Part shown: piece by piece, positions 1 through 7,925 of the stretch
Layout: each line of letters begins with the position of its first letter
How positions within the stretch are numbered: position 1 is the stretch's first letter
Assembly (NCBI GenBank): GCA_943326825.2
Contig: CALPUT020000021.1
Span: forward strand, 1-15,987
DNA length: 15,987 nucleotides
Source: Chryseobacterium gleum
GTDB taxonomy: Bacteria > Bacteroidota > Bacteroidia > Flavobacteriales_D > Crocinitomicaceae
Direction: 5' to 3'
Translations under genes and position numbers: made by a program
Notes under the pieces: generated by a model
What the model was told of the DNA's origin: nothing
What the model saw: the letters and a program-made list of their open reading frames with translations, nothing else
Database searches by the model: none

Positions 1-1
1 A

Positions 2-508
2 AGTGTGATTGGTGCTGGAACCCCTGTTTTAGAATTAACGGATATTTCATCTTTAAAATTAAACATCTCTGTTCCTGAAAGAGACATATTAAAATTTGTT
101 GTTGGACAAGAAGTTACTGTAAACGCAGATGTTTATGGAAATAAACACTTTTCAGGGAAAGTTTCTAACATTTCTGTTAAAGCAGATGCTAGTCATAACT
201 TCAAAGTCGAAGTGTTAATTAAAAATTCAACTGAAAATAGATTAATGGCTGGAATGTATGGTTCTGTAATTTTAAAAAATTCAAAAACAGTTAATGCATT
301 ATCGATTCCTAGAAAAGCATTATTAGGTTCGTCAAAGGAACCTCAAGTTTATATCGTTAGAAATGGTAAAGCGAAGATTGTATCATTTACTGCAGGAACA
401 AGTGACGGTGAATACATCGAAGTAATAGATGGTTTGACTAAAAAAGATTTAATTGTAATCAAAGGTCAAATAAATATTCAAGACAATTCAAATGTTATGA
501 TTAAGTAA
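2..508 (+). CDS. RND efflux membrane fusion protein (periplasmic adaptor), C-terminal part, left copy
   Basis: This is the C-terminal ~168 residues of a HlyD/AcrA-type periplasmic adaptor, which links an RND pump to a TolC-type channel. The reading frame is open to the window edge, so the N-terminus lies outside; the GTG at base 5 is internal, because the full-length paralogue at 14061-15116 runs straight through this point. Visible parts are the end of the lipoyl/barrel-sandwich domain (TPVLELTDISSL), the beta-barrel (NISVPERDILKF onward) and the membrane-proximal domain (ALSIPRKALLG, then VYIVRNGKAK). It ends 13 bases before the pump gene, so the two are co-transcribed. About 16 of 168 residues differ from the right-hand copy, roughly 90% identity by eye. 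This is more divergence than between the two pumps. Confidence 0.93.
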   Translation, partial: SVIGAGTPVLELTDISSLKLNISVPERDILKFVVGQEVTVNADVYGNKHFSGKVSNISVKADASHNFKVEVLIKNSTENRLMAGMYGSVILKNSKTVNALSIPRKALLGSSKEPQVYIVRNGKAKIVSFTAGTSDGEYIEVIDGLTKKDLIVIKGQINIQDNSNVMIK

Positions 509-521
509 TAAAAAATTAAAT

Positions 522-3500
522 ATGACAATTACAGAATTAGCAATTAAAAGACCTTCCTTAATCATTGTAATTTTTACAATATTAATAGGTGGTGGTTTAT
601 TGAGTTACAACCAACTCAGTTACCAATTATTACCAGACTTTTCACCTCCTATACTTACCGTAACAACGCCTTATCCAGGTGCATCACCTTCCATCGTTGA
701 GTCTCAAGTAGCAGAACCAATGGAAGATGCTTTAAGTGGTTTAGAAAACATCAATGAGGTTACATCGTTTTCTTTAGAAAATGCTGCTATTACTATGTTG
801 GAATTCAATCATTCAGTTGATTTAGAAACAGCTATGCAAGATGCACAACGTAAAATAGAAAGCATCAAAAGAACATTGCCTGAAGGAAGTGAAACGCCTG
901 TATTAGCGAAAATCGAACCAAATGCTTCACCTGTTTTACAAGTAAGTGCAACCTGTGAAAAAATTGATGATAGGGCCTTTTACGAAATGATGAAAGAAGA
1001 AATACTTCCATTATTAAAACAAACGAAAGGTGTTGCTGAAATAAATGTACTAGGTGGAGAAAAACGTGAAGTAAGGGTTAACATTGATAAAGAAAAAGTA
1101 AAGTTACTTGGGCTTTCTTTAGCATCAATTAATCAAGCAATTGCCTCAGCTAATATTGAATTCCCTACTGGAAAAGTAAAAGACTTAACTGAACAAATGA
1201 CAGTTCGTTTGGCTGGAAAATATAAAACAATTGACGACTTAAAAGAATTAATTCTAACATCAAATGGAACATCTACTGTAAAATTAAAAGATATTGCAGA
1301 TGTTTATGATGGCACTATTGATCAATTGACAGTAAGTAGATTCAATGGAATCAATGGAATTGGTTTGAGAATCAAAAAACAATCCGATGCAAATGCGGTT
1401 GAAATGTCTAAATTGACACGTCAAAAGTTTACAGAATTAGAAAAAAAATTCAAAAAAGAGGGATTAAAATTTGTTGTAGCAACAGACACTTCCCTTCCTA
1501 CAATAGAGGCTGTAAATGCAGTGTTTCACGATTTAGAATTGGCTGTTTTCCTTGTAGCTGCAGTAATGTTAATATTCTTGCATAGTATAAGAAATGCTTT
1601 CATAGTTTTAGTTTCTATCCCTGCCTCTTTAATTACAACCTTTATTGCGATGTATTTATTAGGTTATACTTTGAACTTAATGACTTTATTAGCAATGTCT
1701 TTAGTAATCGGTATCCTAGTAGATGACTCGATAGTAGTGCTTGAAAACATCTATCGCCACTTATCAATGGGTAAATCAGCCAGACAAGCTGCTTTAGACG
1801 GTAGGAATGAGATTGGCTTTACAGCCTTAGCTATCACATTTGTTGACGTTGTAGTTTTTACACCTGTTGTTTTCGTTCAAGGAACTATTTCAGATATCTT
1901 ACAACAATTCTCCATTGTAGTAGTTATCTCAACATTAATGTCTTTATTCGTATGTTTTACTTTGACACCATGGTTAGCATCTCGTTTTGCTAAAGAAACA
2001 ATACTTAGAAAAGAAAACCCATTTCACCGAGTATTAATGTGGTTTGAAAGAAGAATAGAAATATTTACAGACCAATATGTTAAATTGGTCGCATGGACAC
2101 TTAAGCATAAAATAATAACGGCAATTTCGATTGTTGGTTTATTTATGATTTCAGGTATTGTTATGTCAACAGGCATTGTTGGTCAGGAATTTGTCGCTCA
2201 AGGTGATCAAGGTAAGTTCATGATTAAATTAAAATATGATAAAAGCACTCCTTTTGCTGAAAATAACTCCATCACATTAGATATTGAGAAAATGATTTTA
2301 GCACAAAAAGATGTTAAAATGGTATTCTCAAATGTAGGAGGTCCAAGTGCTGGTATGGGAGCCGCATCTTTTGGAAATGAATCTAGATCAGAATTAACCG
2401 TAAAACTTAAAGACCATGTACAAGATAGAATACCAACAGCTGTGTACATGAGTGAAATTCGAAAAGAAATTGAGAAAAAACATGCTGGTTTAGAGGTAAA
2501 AGCAATAAATATTGGTATGGTTGAATCAGAAGAAGCTCCTATTGAGATTTTCTTATCAAGCAACAATACAGATTTATTAATGAAAGAAGCGCGTAGATTA
2601 AAAGAAGCTATTTTAAGAATGCCTGGTGCAAAAGACCCAACTGTTTCTACTGATGACATCACACCAGAAATCAGAATTGAGCTAGATCGTGAAAAAATGG
2701 GACAATTAGGATTACCTATTGCTGTAGTTGGAATGCAATTACAAAACGCACTAACAGGAAATACAGCTTCCAATTATTCTGAAAACGACAATGAATATAA
2801 TATACGTATCATGATGGATCAAGGAGATCGTAAAAACATAAATGATATCAAAAACATGAGTTTTACCACTACAAAAGGTAACGTCGTTGAATTAGAAGAA
2901 TTTGCAGAAATCACAATGGGGAATGGATTTGCATCCTTAGAAAGAAAAAACAGATTAAGTTCAACAACAGTGCGTGCTTATGTTTTAGGATCTGCAGCAG
3001 GTACCGTAGCATTAAAAATAGATGAATATCTAAAAGCGAGACCTTTGGATGCAAATGTTAAATTAACATGGGGAGGCGAGGTAAAACGTCAAAAAGAAGG
3101 TTTTGGCGCCATGGGTTCTGCCATGTTGATTGGATTGATATTAGTGTACTTAATAATGGTTGCATTGTATGATAATTTTATTTATCCTTTCGTGGTTTTA
3201 TTTTCAATACCAGTTGCATTAATCGGTGCATTATTAGCTTTAAACTTCTCATCTTCAAATATTGGTATTTTCACAATGTTGGGAATGATTATGTTGTTAG
3301 GTTTAGTTTCTAAAAATGCCATTTTAATTGTTGATTTTACCAATCACTTAAAAGCAGAAGGCAAGTCAACTTATAATGCTCTTTTGGAAGCCGTAAAAGA
3401 ACGTATGCGTCCAATCTTAATGACTACAATTGCAATGGTCATTGGTATGATTCCAATTGCTATTGCAAAAGGTTCTGGAGCAGAATGGAAAAATGGTTTA

Positions 3501-3647
3501 GCATGGGTGTTAATAGGAGGTCTATTAAGTTCAATGTTCTTAACAATTATTTTAGTACCTATGATGTATTATATCGTGGATAGAATTACTGATAAAATTA
3601 AAGGCAGAAAAGCAAAAAAAGATGAATTATTAGAAGAATTAATATAA
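522..3647 (+). CDS. RND multidrug efflux pump, inner-membrane permease (HAE1/AcrB type), left copy
   Basis: A 1041-residue proton-driven RND transporter, the normal length for AcrB-type pumps. It should take substrates from the periplasm or outer leaflet and pass them through an adaptor and a TolC channel. TM1 is at about residues 11-28. The first porter domain follows, then TM2-6 (about 335-490), a second periplasmic half (about 555-860) and TM8-12 (about 863-1025). The proton-relay residues are present: D401-D402 in TM4 (ILVDDSIVVLENIYRH), K931 in TM10 (VSKNAILIVDF) and R963 (RMRPILMTT). The D-D pair and the VLEN context favour the drug-exporting HAE1 type over the metal-exporting CzcA/CusA type, but the substrate cannot be read from sequence. 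The ATG follows the adaptor stop by 13 A/T-rich bases without a Shine-Dalgarno. About 95% identical to the pump at 10915-14043. Confidence 0.96.
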   Translation: MTITELAIKRPSLIIVIFTILIGGGLLSYNQLSYQLLPDFSPPILTVTTPYPGASPSIVESQVAEPMEDALSGLENINEVTSFSLENAAITMLEFNHSVDLETAMQDAQRKIESIKRTLPEGSETPVLAKIEPNASPVLQVSATCEKIDDRAFYEMMKEEILPLLKQTKGVAEINVLGGEKREVRVNIDKEKVKLLGLSLASINQAIASANIEFPTGKVKDLTEQMTVRLAGKYKTIDDLKELILTSNGTSTVKLKDIADVYDGTIDQLTVSRFNGINGIGLRIKKQSDANAVEMSKLTRQKFTELEKKFKKEGLKFVVATDTSLPTIEAVNAVFHDLELAVFLVAAVMLIFLHSIRNAFIVLVSIPASLITTFIAMYLLGYTLNLMTLLAMSLVIGILVDDSIVVLENIYRHLSMGKSARQAALDGRNEIGFTALAITFVDVVVFTPVVFVQGTISDILQQFSIVVVISTLMSLFVCFTLTPWLASRFAKETILRKENPFHRVLMWFERRIEIFTDQYVKLVAWTLKHKIITAISIVGLFMISGIVMSTGIVGQEFVAQGDQGKFMIKLKYDKSTPFAENNSITLDIEKMILAQKDVKMVFSNVGGPSAGMGAASFGNESRSELTVKLKDHVQDRIPTAVYMSEIRKEIEKKHAGLEVKAINIGMVESEEAPIEIFLSSNNTDLLMKEARRLKEAILRMPGAKDPTVSTDDITPEIRIELDREKMGQLGLPIAVVGMQLQNALTGNTASNYSENDNEYNIRIMMDQGDRKNINDIKNMSFTTTKGNVVELEEFAEITMGNGFASLERKNRLSSTTVRAYVLGSAAGTVALKIDEYLKARPLDANVKLTWGGEVKRQKEGFGAMGSAMLIGLILVYLIMVALYDNFIYPFVVLFSIPVALIGALLALNFSSSNIGIFTMLGMIMLLGLVSKNAILIVDFTNHLKAEGKSTYNALLEAVKERMRPILMTTIAMVIGMIPIAIAKGSGAEWKNGLAWVLIGGLLSSMFLTIILVPMMYYIVDRITDKIKGRKAKKDELLEELI

Positions 3648-3689
3648 CAAATAAAATTTATTAAGAAGGAGATTTTATTTCTTAAAATT

Positions 3690-3734
3690 AAATACGAAAC
3701 TACTTTTAAAATTCAAAAGTAGTTTCGTATTTTT
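3690..3734 (+). terminator. Perfect 18-bp hairpin plus short T run after the left pump gene
   Basis: Arms 3690-3707 and 3715-3732 are exact reverse complements (AAATACGAAACTACTTTT on the left) around a 7-base loop, and the 3' arm ends in a run of five T. This fits a Rho-independent terminator for the left efflux operon. A weaker 7-bp hairpin (TTAAGAA/TTCTTAA, 3661-3667 and 3679-3685) lies just upstream. The 3' arm of the main hairpin also overlaps a -7-like promoter element for the next gene. Confidence 0.7.
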
Positions 3735-3735
3735 G
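3704..3735 (+). promoter_or_regulatory. Candidate ahcY promoter (Bacteroidota -7 element)
   Basis: TATTTTTG at 3728-3735 matches the Bacteroidota -7 consensus TAnnTTTG exactly. The expected -33 TTTG is only a partial match: TTTT at 3704-3707, 20 bases upstream. Transcription would start near 3740, leaving a leader of about 30 bases before the ahcY ATG. The -7 element sits on the 3' arm and T run of the upstream terminator, so both signals share the same bases. Confidence 0.5.
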
Positions 3736-3770
3736 TAGAGTATATTCAATAGAATTTTTAAATTTAATTT

Positions 3771-5081
3771 ATGAGTACAACTGAAAAATTAGAATACAAA
3801 GTAAAAGACATCAGTTTAGCTGAATGGGGGCGTAAAGAAATTGTTTTAGCTGAAGCTGAGATGCCAGGTTTAATGGCTTTACGTGAAGAGTTTGGAACTT
3901 CAAAGCCGTTAGCTGGTGCTCGTATTGCTGGTTGCTTACACATGACGATTCAAACTGCTGTTTTAATTGAAACATTAACTGCTTTAGGGGCAGAAGTTTC
4001 ATGGTCTTCATGTAATATCTTTTCAACACAAGATCAAGCTGCTGCTGCAATTGCTGCAACTGGTGTTCCAGTATTCGCATGGAAAGGAATGAATGAGGAA
4101 GAATTTGATTGGTGTATTGAACAAACTATTTTTGCTTTTGAAGGTGGAAAACCTTTGAATATGATTTTAGATGATGGTGGTGACTTAACAAATATGGTTT
4201 TTGACCGTTTCCCTGAGTTAACTTCTGGAATCAAAGGTTTATCTGAGGAAACTACAACAGGAGTTCATAGACTATATGAAAGAGTGAAAAATGGAACTTT
4301 AGTAATGCCTGCTATAAATGTTAATGATTCTGTTACTAAATCTAAATTTGACAACAAATATGGTTGTAAAGAATCTTTAGTTGATTCTATCCGTCGTGCT
4401 ACTGATGTTATGATGGCAGGTAAAGTTGCTGTTGTATGTGGATATGGTGATGTTGGTAAAGGTTCAGCTGCTTCATTAAAAGGTGCTGGAGCTAGAGTAA
4501 TTGTTACTGAAATCGATCCAATTTGTGCTTTACAAGCTGCAATGGACGGATTTGAAGTTAAAAAATTAGATACTGTTGTTGGTTTAGGTGATATCATCGT
4601 AACTACAACTGGTAACAAAGATATCGTTGTTGGTCGTCATTTCGAAAATATGAAAGACAAAGCGATTGTTTGTAACATCGGTCACTTCGATAACGAAATC
4701 GATATGGCTTGGTTGAACCAAAACCATGGTAACACCAAAAACACTGTTAAACCGCAAGTAGATATATATACTATCAATGGAAAAGATGTTATCATTTTAG
4801 CTGAAGGTCGTTTAGTAAACTTAGGTTGTGCAACTGGTCACCCTTCATTTGTAATGTCTAATTCTTTCACGAACCAAACGTTGGCTCAAATCGAATTATG
4901 GCAAAACAGTGCAAACTATGAAAATCAAGTGTACATGTTACCAAAACACTTAGATGAAAAAGTTGCATTATTACATTTAGCTAAAATCGGTGTTGAATTA
5001 GAAGTTCTTTCTGATGATCAAGCTAATTACATCGGTGTAAAAGTAGAAGGGCCTTACAAAGCTGAACACTACAGATACTAG
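3771..5081 (+). CDS. ahcY: Adenosylhomocysteinase (S-adenosyl-L-homocysteine hydrolase)
   Basis: Cytosolic NAD-dependent enzyme that reversibly splits S-adenosylhomocysteine into adenosine and homocysteine, relieving product inhibition of methyltransferases. At 436 residues it is full length. Residues matching the human active site are all present: H57, D135, E160, K190, D194, C199, H305 and H357. The NAD-binding loop GYGDVGKG is at 224-231, NLGCATGHPSFVMS at 350-363, and the conserved C-terminal tail ends HYRY. The ATG at 3771 follows an A/T-rich leader without Shine-Dalgarno, and residues 1-20 fit the family. Codons lean strongly to GGT, GCT and CGT, suggesting high expression. It appears monocistronic, with its own promoter and a terminator at 5134-5163. 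I see no SAH riboswitch in the 123-base upstream gap. Confidence 0.98.
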   Translation: MSTTEKLEYKVKDISLAEWGRKEIVLAEAEMPGLMALREEFGTSKPLAGARIAGCLHMTIQTAVLIETLTALGAEVSWSSCNIFSTQDQAAAAIAATGVPVFAWKGMNEEEFDWCIEQTIFAFEGGKPLNMILDDGGDLTNMVFDRFPELTSGIKGLSEETTTGVHRLYERVKNGTLVMPAINVNDSVTKSKFDNKYGCKESLVDSIRRATDVMMAGKVAVVCGYGDVGKGSAASLKGAGARVIVTEIDPICALQAAMDGFEVKKLDTVVGLGDIIVTTTGNKDIVVGRHFENMKDKAIVCNIGHFDNEIDMAWLNQNHGNTKNTVKPQVDIYTINGKDVIILAEGRLVNLGCATGHPSFVMSNSFTNQTLAQIELWQNSANYENQVYMLPKHLDEKVALLHLAKIGVELEVLSDDQANYIGVKVEGPYKAEHYRY

Positions 5082-5133
5082 GACAAAATTTTAAATTGTA
5101 GGTTTTGAATTTATAATTTGAATACTAATATTT

Positions 5134-5163
5134 AAAGGGATCTCAATTGAGGTTCCTTTTTTT
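5134..5163 (+). terminator. Rho-independent terminator of ahcY
   Basis: An 11-bp stem (5134-5144 with 5149-5159, including two G-T wobbles) closes a four-base AATT loop. The 3' arm continues into a T run ending at 5163. It lies about 50 bases after the ahcY stop in the correct orientation. Confidence 0.85.
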
Positions 5164-5485
5164 GTGGCTCAATATTTAATGTATTATTATAATAAGATGT
5201 TTTAAAATGAATCAATGTAGAAAGGTATCAGCTTCTAAATATTAATTATTAATTTTTTTTAAGATGCTTAGTTTTGACTATAAGTAGGTGATTATATTTT
5301 GCTGAAATTTAAGTTTTCGATAAGCGAAGTATTGCAAATAAGTTTCACCTGGAATATTAATTATTTTTTTATCTTTTTAATATTTTTTGTTGTTTATAAC
5401 AAACTAAACAACTTTGATAGGATTATGATATATTAAAAAAAATCATTTTACTGAAATTTATTGTTGATTTGAAATAATTAAAATA
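5164..5485. other. Gene-free AT-rich stretch between ahcY and the acyltransferase
   Basis: About 320 bases separate two convergent genes, and I see no credible open reading frame here. Two weak signals are visible. The first is a promoter-like pair on the + strand: TTTG at 5273-5276, 18 bases, then TATTTTG at 5295-5301, one base short of TAnnTTTG. The second is an 8-bp inverted repeat, GTTGTTTA/TAAACAAC (5389-5396 and 5405-5412), without a T run on either strand. Neither is enough to call an RNA gene. No clear terminator for the acyltransferase was found. Confidence 0.5.
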
Positions 5486-6808
5486 TCAATCCACCTCAAC
5501 CAACTCATTAATCTTTCCTAACAACTCCTCACGTTTTGCAGTAAATTTTGAAAGCTCCATTTTTCCAACTATACCTTTTCGTTTATATGACTGGAAATTA
5601 AGCATGTATTTGTATGCGATTAAACTAAATAAAGGTCCAATTAATAAAAAATAAATAAAACCTAACCAATAGCTTGGATAAACGAAATGGTATAAAACAA
5701 AAATATATGGAATGTTTAATGTTCCCCAGATCAATTTTCCCATCATCAATTTTACTGAACTCCAGAAAACTCTGCGTTTGAATGTTTTTTCGGTGAATTT
5801 CTTGGTGACGATGTATGGAATTATTCCATGCATAATTCCAATCAATGCAAAAGGCCACATGAAAATTAAAAACAGTAATTCTTTCATGCGAGATTTTTTT
5901 GTTAACGCATCAAAGACATAGTTTTCTTGTAATTTGAATCGATTTAAAAGTAAAAAATAGCCATCGATTTCCTTTTTTAATTTTACTAATTCTTCGCTAT
6001 TATCTAGATCTTGTTCGTTCATCCATAGTGCTAATTTACGCGAATAATTCCATCGTTCTTTTAATGAAATTGAATCATCATGCGAATCAGCATTCATTCC
6101 TTTTCTAGTTAACATCATCACATTTTCATGAAATGAAGCCCAATCTTTATTTTCAACGTGGGTAATTTGTTCTTGCATTAACTTTTCTATTCGCTTCGTT
6201 AATGTGTTGATCACATGATTTGGGTTTTCTGAAAATTGCTCTTTGTAATCATTCAAGCAAATTTTATCAGAAGCAGAAATCAATAATTCACTTTGCATTT
6301 TACTAGGTTCCGTGTAATTACAGCCTATAGCAGCGATGTAAACTTTCTTTTTCCAATTCATATCTTCCAGGGCCATGAAGCCAATTCTCACAGCGCCTTT
6401 TTTAACAGGTTTTAATCTTCTTATAAATACATCATCTGTAAAACCCTCTCCGAAAATCAATAAATTTCGGCCAAAAGATAAGATTCTTGAACAGCGTTTA
6501 AATACAGCTTCGTTTTTTCTTTTTGTGTCATCACCGTCTAATTGTCTGTATATTGGTAACATATGAGAGGCCCATAAAACGGGTTTTAATAACCCTTTAA
6601 ATACATCAGAACGTGTCATAAAAAACACAATTGGTCTAAAAGTAGTTGCTATAACTAATGGATCCATGAAGGATGCTGCATGGTTGCTAACATAAATTGT
6701 TCTTCCATAAAATTGCTTAGGACCATTTACTCCAACTTTTCTTTTGTAATAAAAGGGTATCGAAATTCGTAATGTAATAAAAAGCAAAAAGTAAAAAAAG
6801 CGCATCAT
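5486..6808 (-). CDS. PlsC-like membrane glycerolipid acyltransferase (HX5D subfamily)
   Basis: Likely transfers an acyl chain to glycerol-3-phosphate or lysophosphatidate at the inner membrane, in phospholipid synthesis. Numbered from my chosen ATG (440 residues), a hydrophobic N-terminal segment spans about 4-20. The catalytic motif is NHAASFMDP with H43 and D49, i.e. five residues between His and Asp rather than the usual four. The substrate motif is LIFGEGF (GEG at 120-122), followed by LKPVKKGAVRIGF. This matches the Gpt2/Sct1-like and bacterial NHPNxLxDP branch of the family. A charged middle region is followed by about three membrane segments near 305-395. A longer frame begins at a TTG (6832), but that TTG is part of a -7 promoter element (6830-6837), so the ATG at 6808 is preferred; the next codon (6805) is also ATG. 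Exact acyl acceptor unknown. Monocistronic and divergent from ddl. Confidence 0.88.
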   Translation of the reverse strand: MMRFFYFLLFITLRISIPFYYKRKVGVNGPKQFYGRTIYVSNHAASFMDPLVIATTFRPIVFFMTRSDVFKGLLKPVLWASHMLPIYRQLDGDDTKRKNEAVFKRCSRILSFGRNLLIFGEGFTDDVFIRRLKPVKKGAVRIGFMALEDMNWKKKVYIAAIGCNYTEPSKMQSELLISASDKICLNDYKEQFSENPNHVINTLTKRIEKLMQEQITHVENKDWASFHENVMMLTRKGMNADSHDDSISLKERWNYSRKLALWMNEQDLDNSEELVKLKKEIDGYFLLLNRFKLQENYVFDALTKKSRMKELLFLIFMWPFALIGIMHGIIPYIVTKKFTEKTFKRRVFWSSVKLMMGKLIWGTLNIPYIFVLYHFVYPSYWLGFIYFLLIGPLFSLIAYKYMLNFQSYKRKGIVGKMELSKFTAKREELLGKINELVEVD

Positions 6809-6829
6809 ATTTTGTCGAATTTTGATTTG

Positions 6830-6837
6830 CAAAAGTA
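6830..6837 (-). promoter_or_regulatory. Candidate -7 promoter element of the acyltransferase gene
   Basis: On the - strand these bases read TACTTTTG, an exact match to TAnnTTTG. Transcription would start near 6824, about 15 bases before the ATG at 6808. I did not find a well-spaced -33 TTTG. The element includes the TTG at 6832 that would otherwise extend the coding frame. Confidence 0.5.
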
Positions 6838-6956
6838 AAGAAAATTCAAATAGGTTTTTTGTATAAATAAGTTAATAAAAAGTCAATATGGAAAACATTT
6901 TGAGAGTGTGATAAATTCGACAATAATGTACTTTAACTTAGTAGAAAATAGTGTAA

Positions 6957-7922
6957 ATGAAAACAATTGGAATTTTTTGCGGAGGATTTTCTTCTGAATT
7001 CGATATATCAATCAAAAGTGCAACAACAATATTAAATAATTTTCCAGATGGTTACAACGTTTTCTTGATCGAAGTGAAACGTGAAAACTGGACTGCTAAA
7101 TATAAAGATGGGGAATACCAATTAGATTTAAATTCGTTGAGTTTTAATGTAGGTAGTGAAACGATTTCATTGGATTATGGTTTGACTTATATTCATGGAA
7201 ACCCTGGTGAAAATGGAAAAATTCAAGCTTTCTTAGAAATGAAAGGAATTCCTTGTATTAATTCTGGTGCTTTAGCTTCTGAATTATCTTTCGATAAATG
7301 GTATTGCAACCAATTTTTAAAAGGATTTGGAATTCCAGTTGCAAAATCATTGTTTTTAACTTCTCCAACTGATTTTTCTATTGATGAAATCGTGGAAGAA
7401 TTAGGTTTACCTTTATTTGTAAAACCTTCAGATTCTGGTTCGAGCTATGGAATCTCTAAAGTGAAAACGAAAGAAGAAATTGCAGCGGCTATAGAATTTG
7501 CATTTAAGGAAGGAAATACAATTGTAATCGAATCTTTTTTAGATGGAACGGAAGTTACATGTGGTGTTTACAGAAGTAATCATCAACTTTTAGCATTGCC
7601 TTTAACTGAAATTGCAACTGAAAATGAATATTTTGACTATGAAGCGAAATATCTGGGACAATCACAAGAAATTACTCCTGCTCGAGTTTCAGATGAAATT
7701 AGAGATAAAGTTCAGGCAGCAGCTAAAAGAGTGTATCAATTATTGCAGTTAAAATCGATTTCAAGAATTGATTTTATGATTGTGAATGATGTTCCTCATG
7801 TTATAGAGGTGAATACAACTCCTGGTTTTTCTCCAGCGAGTATTGTTCCTCAAATGATAGCAGCTGAAGGAAAAACAATCAAACAATTTTGGGCCGAGAT
7901 TTTTGCAAGTGAAATGAAATAG
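6957..7922 (+). CDS. ddl: D-alanine--D-alanine ligase
   Basis: ATP-grasp enzyme joining two D-alanines in the cytosol to make the dipeptide that ends the peptidoglycan stem peptide. At 321 residues it is normal length. Visible sites are GGFSSEFDIS with E14 (equivalent to E15 of E. coli DdlB), the ATP-binding lysine in LFVKPSDSGSSYG (K156), and DYEAKY with Y228. The metal and phosphate site is formed by R270, D272, E284 and N286 (EVNTTPGFSPAS). Y228 matches the tyrosine that marks D-Ala-D-Ala ligases, whereas D-Ala-D-Lac ligases of resistant strains carry Phe there; this is therefore a housekeeping ligase. The ATG at 6957 gives the expected N-terminus MKTIGIFCGG. It stands outside any mur/fts cluster, between unrelated genes. 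The upstream 124-base divergent gap shows no clear TAnnTTTG on this strand. Confidence 0.97.
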   Translation: MKTIGIFCGGFSSEFDISIKSATTILNNFPDGYNVFLIEVKRENWTAKYKDGEYQLDLNSLSFNVGSETISLDYGLTYIHGNPGENGKIQAFLEMKGIPCINSGALASELSFDKWYCNQFLKGFGIPVAKSLFLTSPTDFSIDEIVEELGLPLFVKPSDSGSSYGISKVKTKEEIAAAIEFAFKEGNTIVIESFLDGTEVTCGVYRSNHQLLALPLTEIATENEYFDYEAKYLGQSQEITPARVSDEIRDKVQAAAKRVYQLLQLKSISRIDFMIVNDVPHVIEVNTTPGFSPASIVPQMIAAEGKTIKQFWAEIFASEMK

Positions 7923-7925
7923 AAA

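Noticed and set aside
2207..2773. Long open frame (188 codons) on the - strand inside the left pump gene
   Set aside because: It lies opposite a clearly real RND pump, and its product resembles no family I know. The frame exists because the opposite strand of this low-GC gene happens to lack stop codons.
522..3647. Left pump considered as a metal exporter (CzcA/CusA type)
   Set aside because: The Asp-Asp pair in TM4 and the VLENIYRH context fit the HAE1 drug-efflux group, and no metal-binding or metal-resistance gene is nearby.
3648..3770. Possible SAH riboswitch ahead of ahcY
   Set aside because: SAH riboswitches do occur upstream of such genes in other phyla. This 123-base gap, however, is AT-rich and is explained by a terminator hairpin and a -7 element; I see no GC-rich pseudoknot core.
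3811..4618. Three - strand open frames opposite ahcY
   Set aside because: The first is a Gln/Leu-rich artefact of the Ala/Gly codon bias of ahcY, and the others show no recognisable domain. ahcY itself is intact on the other strand.
5389..5412. 8-bp inverted repeat considered as the acyltransferase terminator
   Set aside because: On the - strand the stem is followed by A residues and not T, so it does not fit a Rho-independent terminator for that gene.
6957..7922. ddl as a glycopeptide-resistance type D-Ala-D-Lac ligase
   Set aside because: The residue that distinguishes the two classes is Tyr (Y228 in DYEAKY), as in housekeeping D-Ala-D-Ala ligases, and no vanH or vanX partner is nearby.
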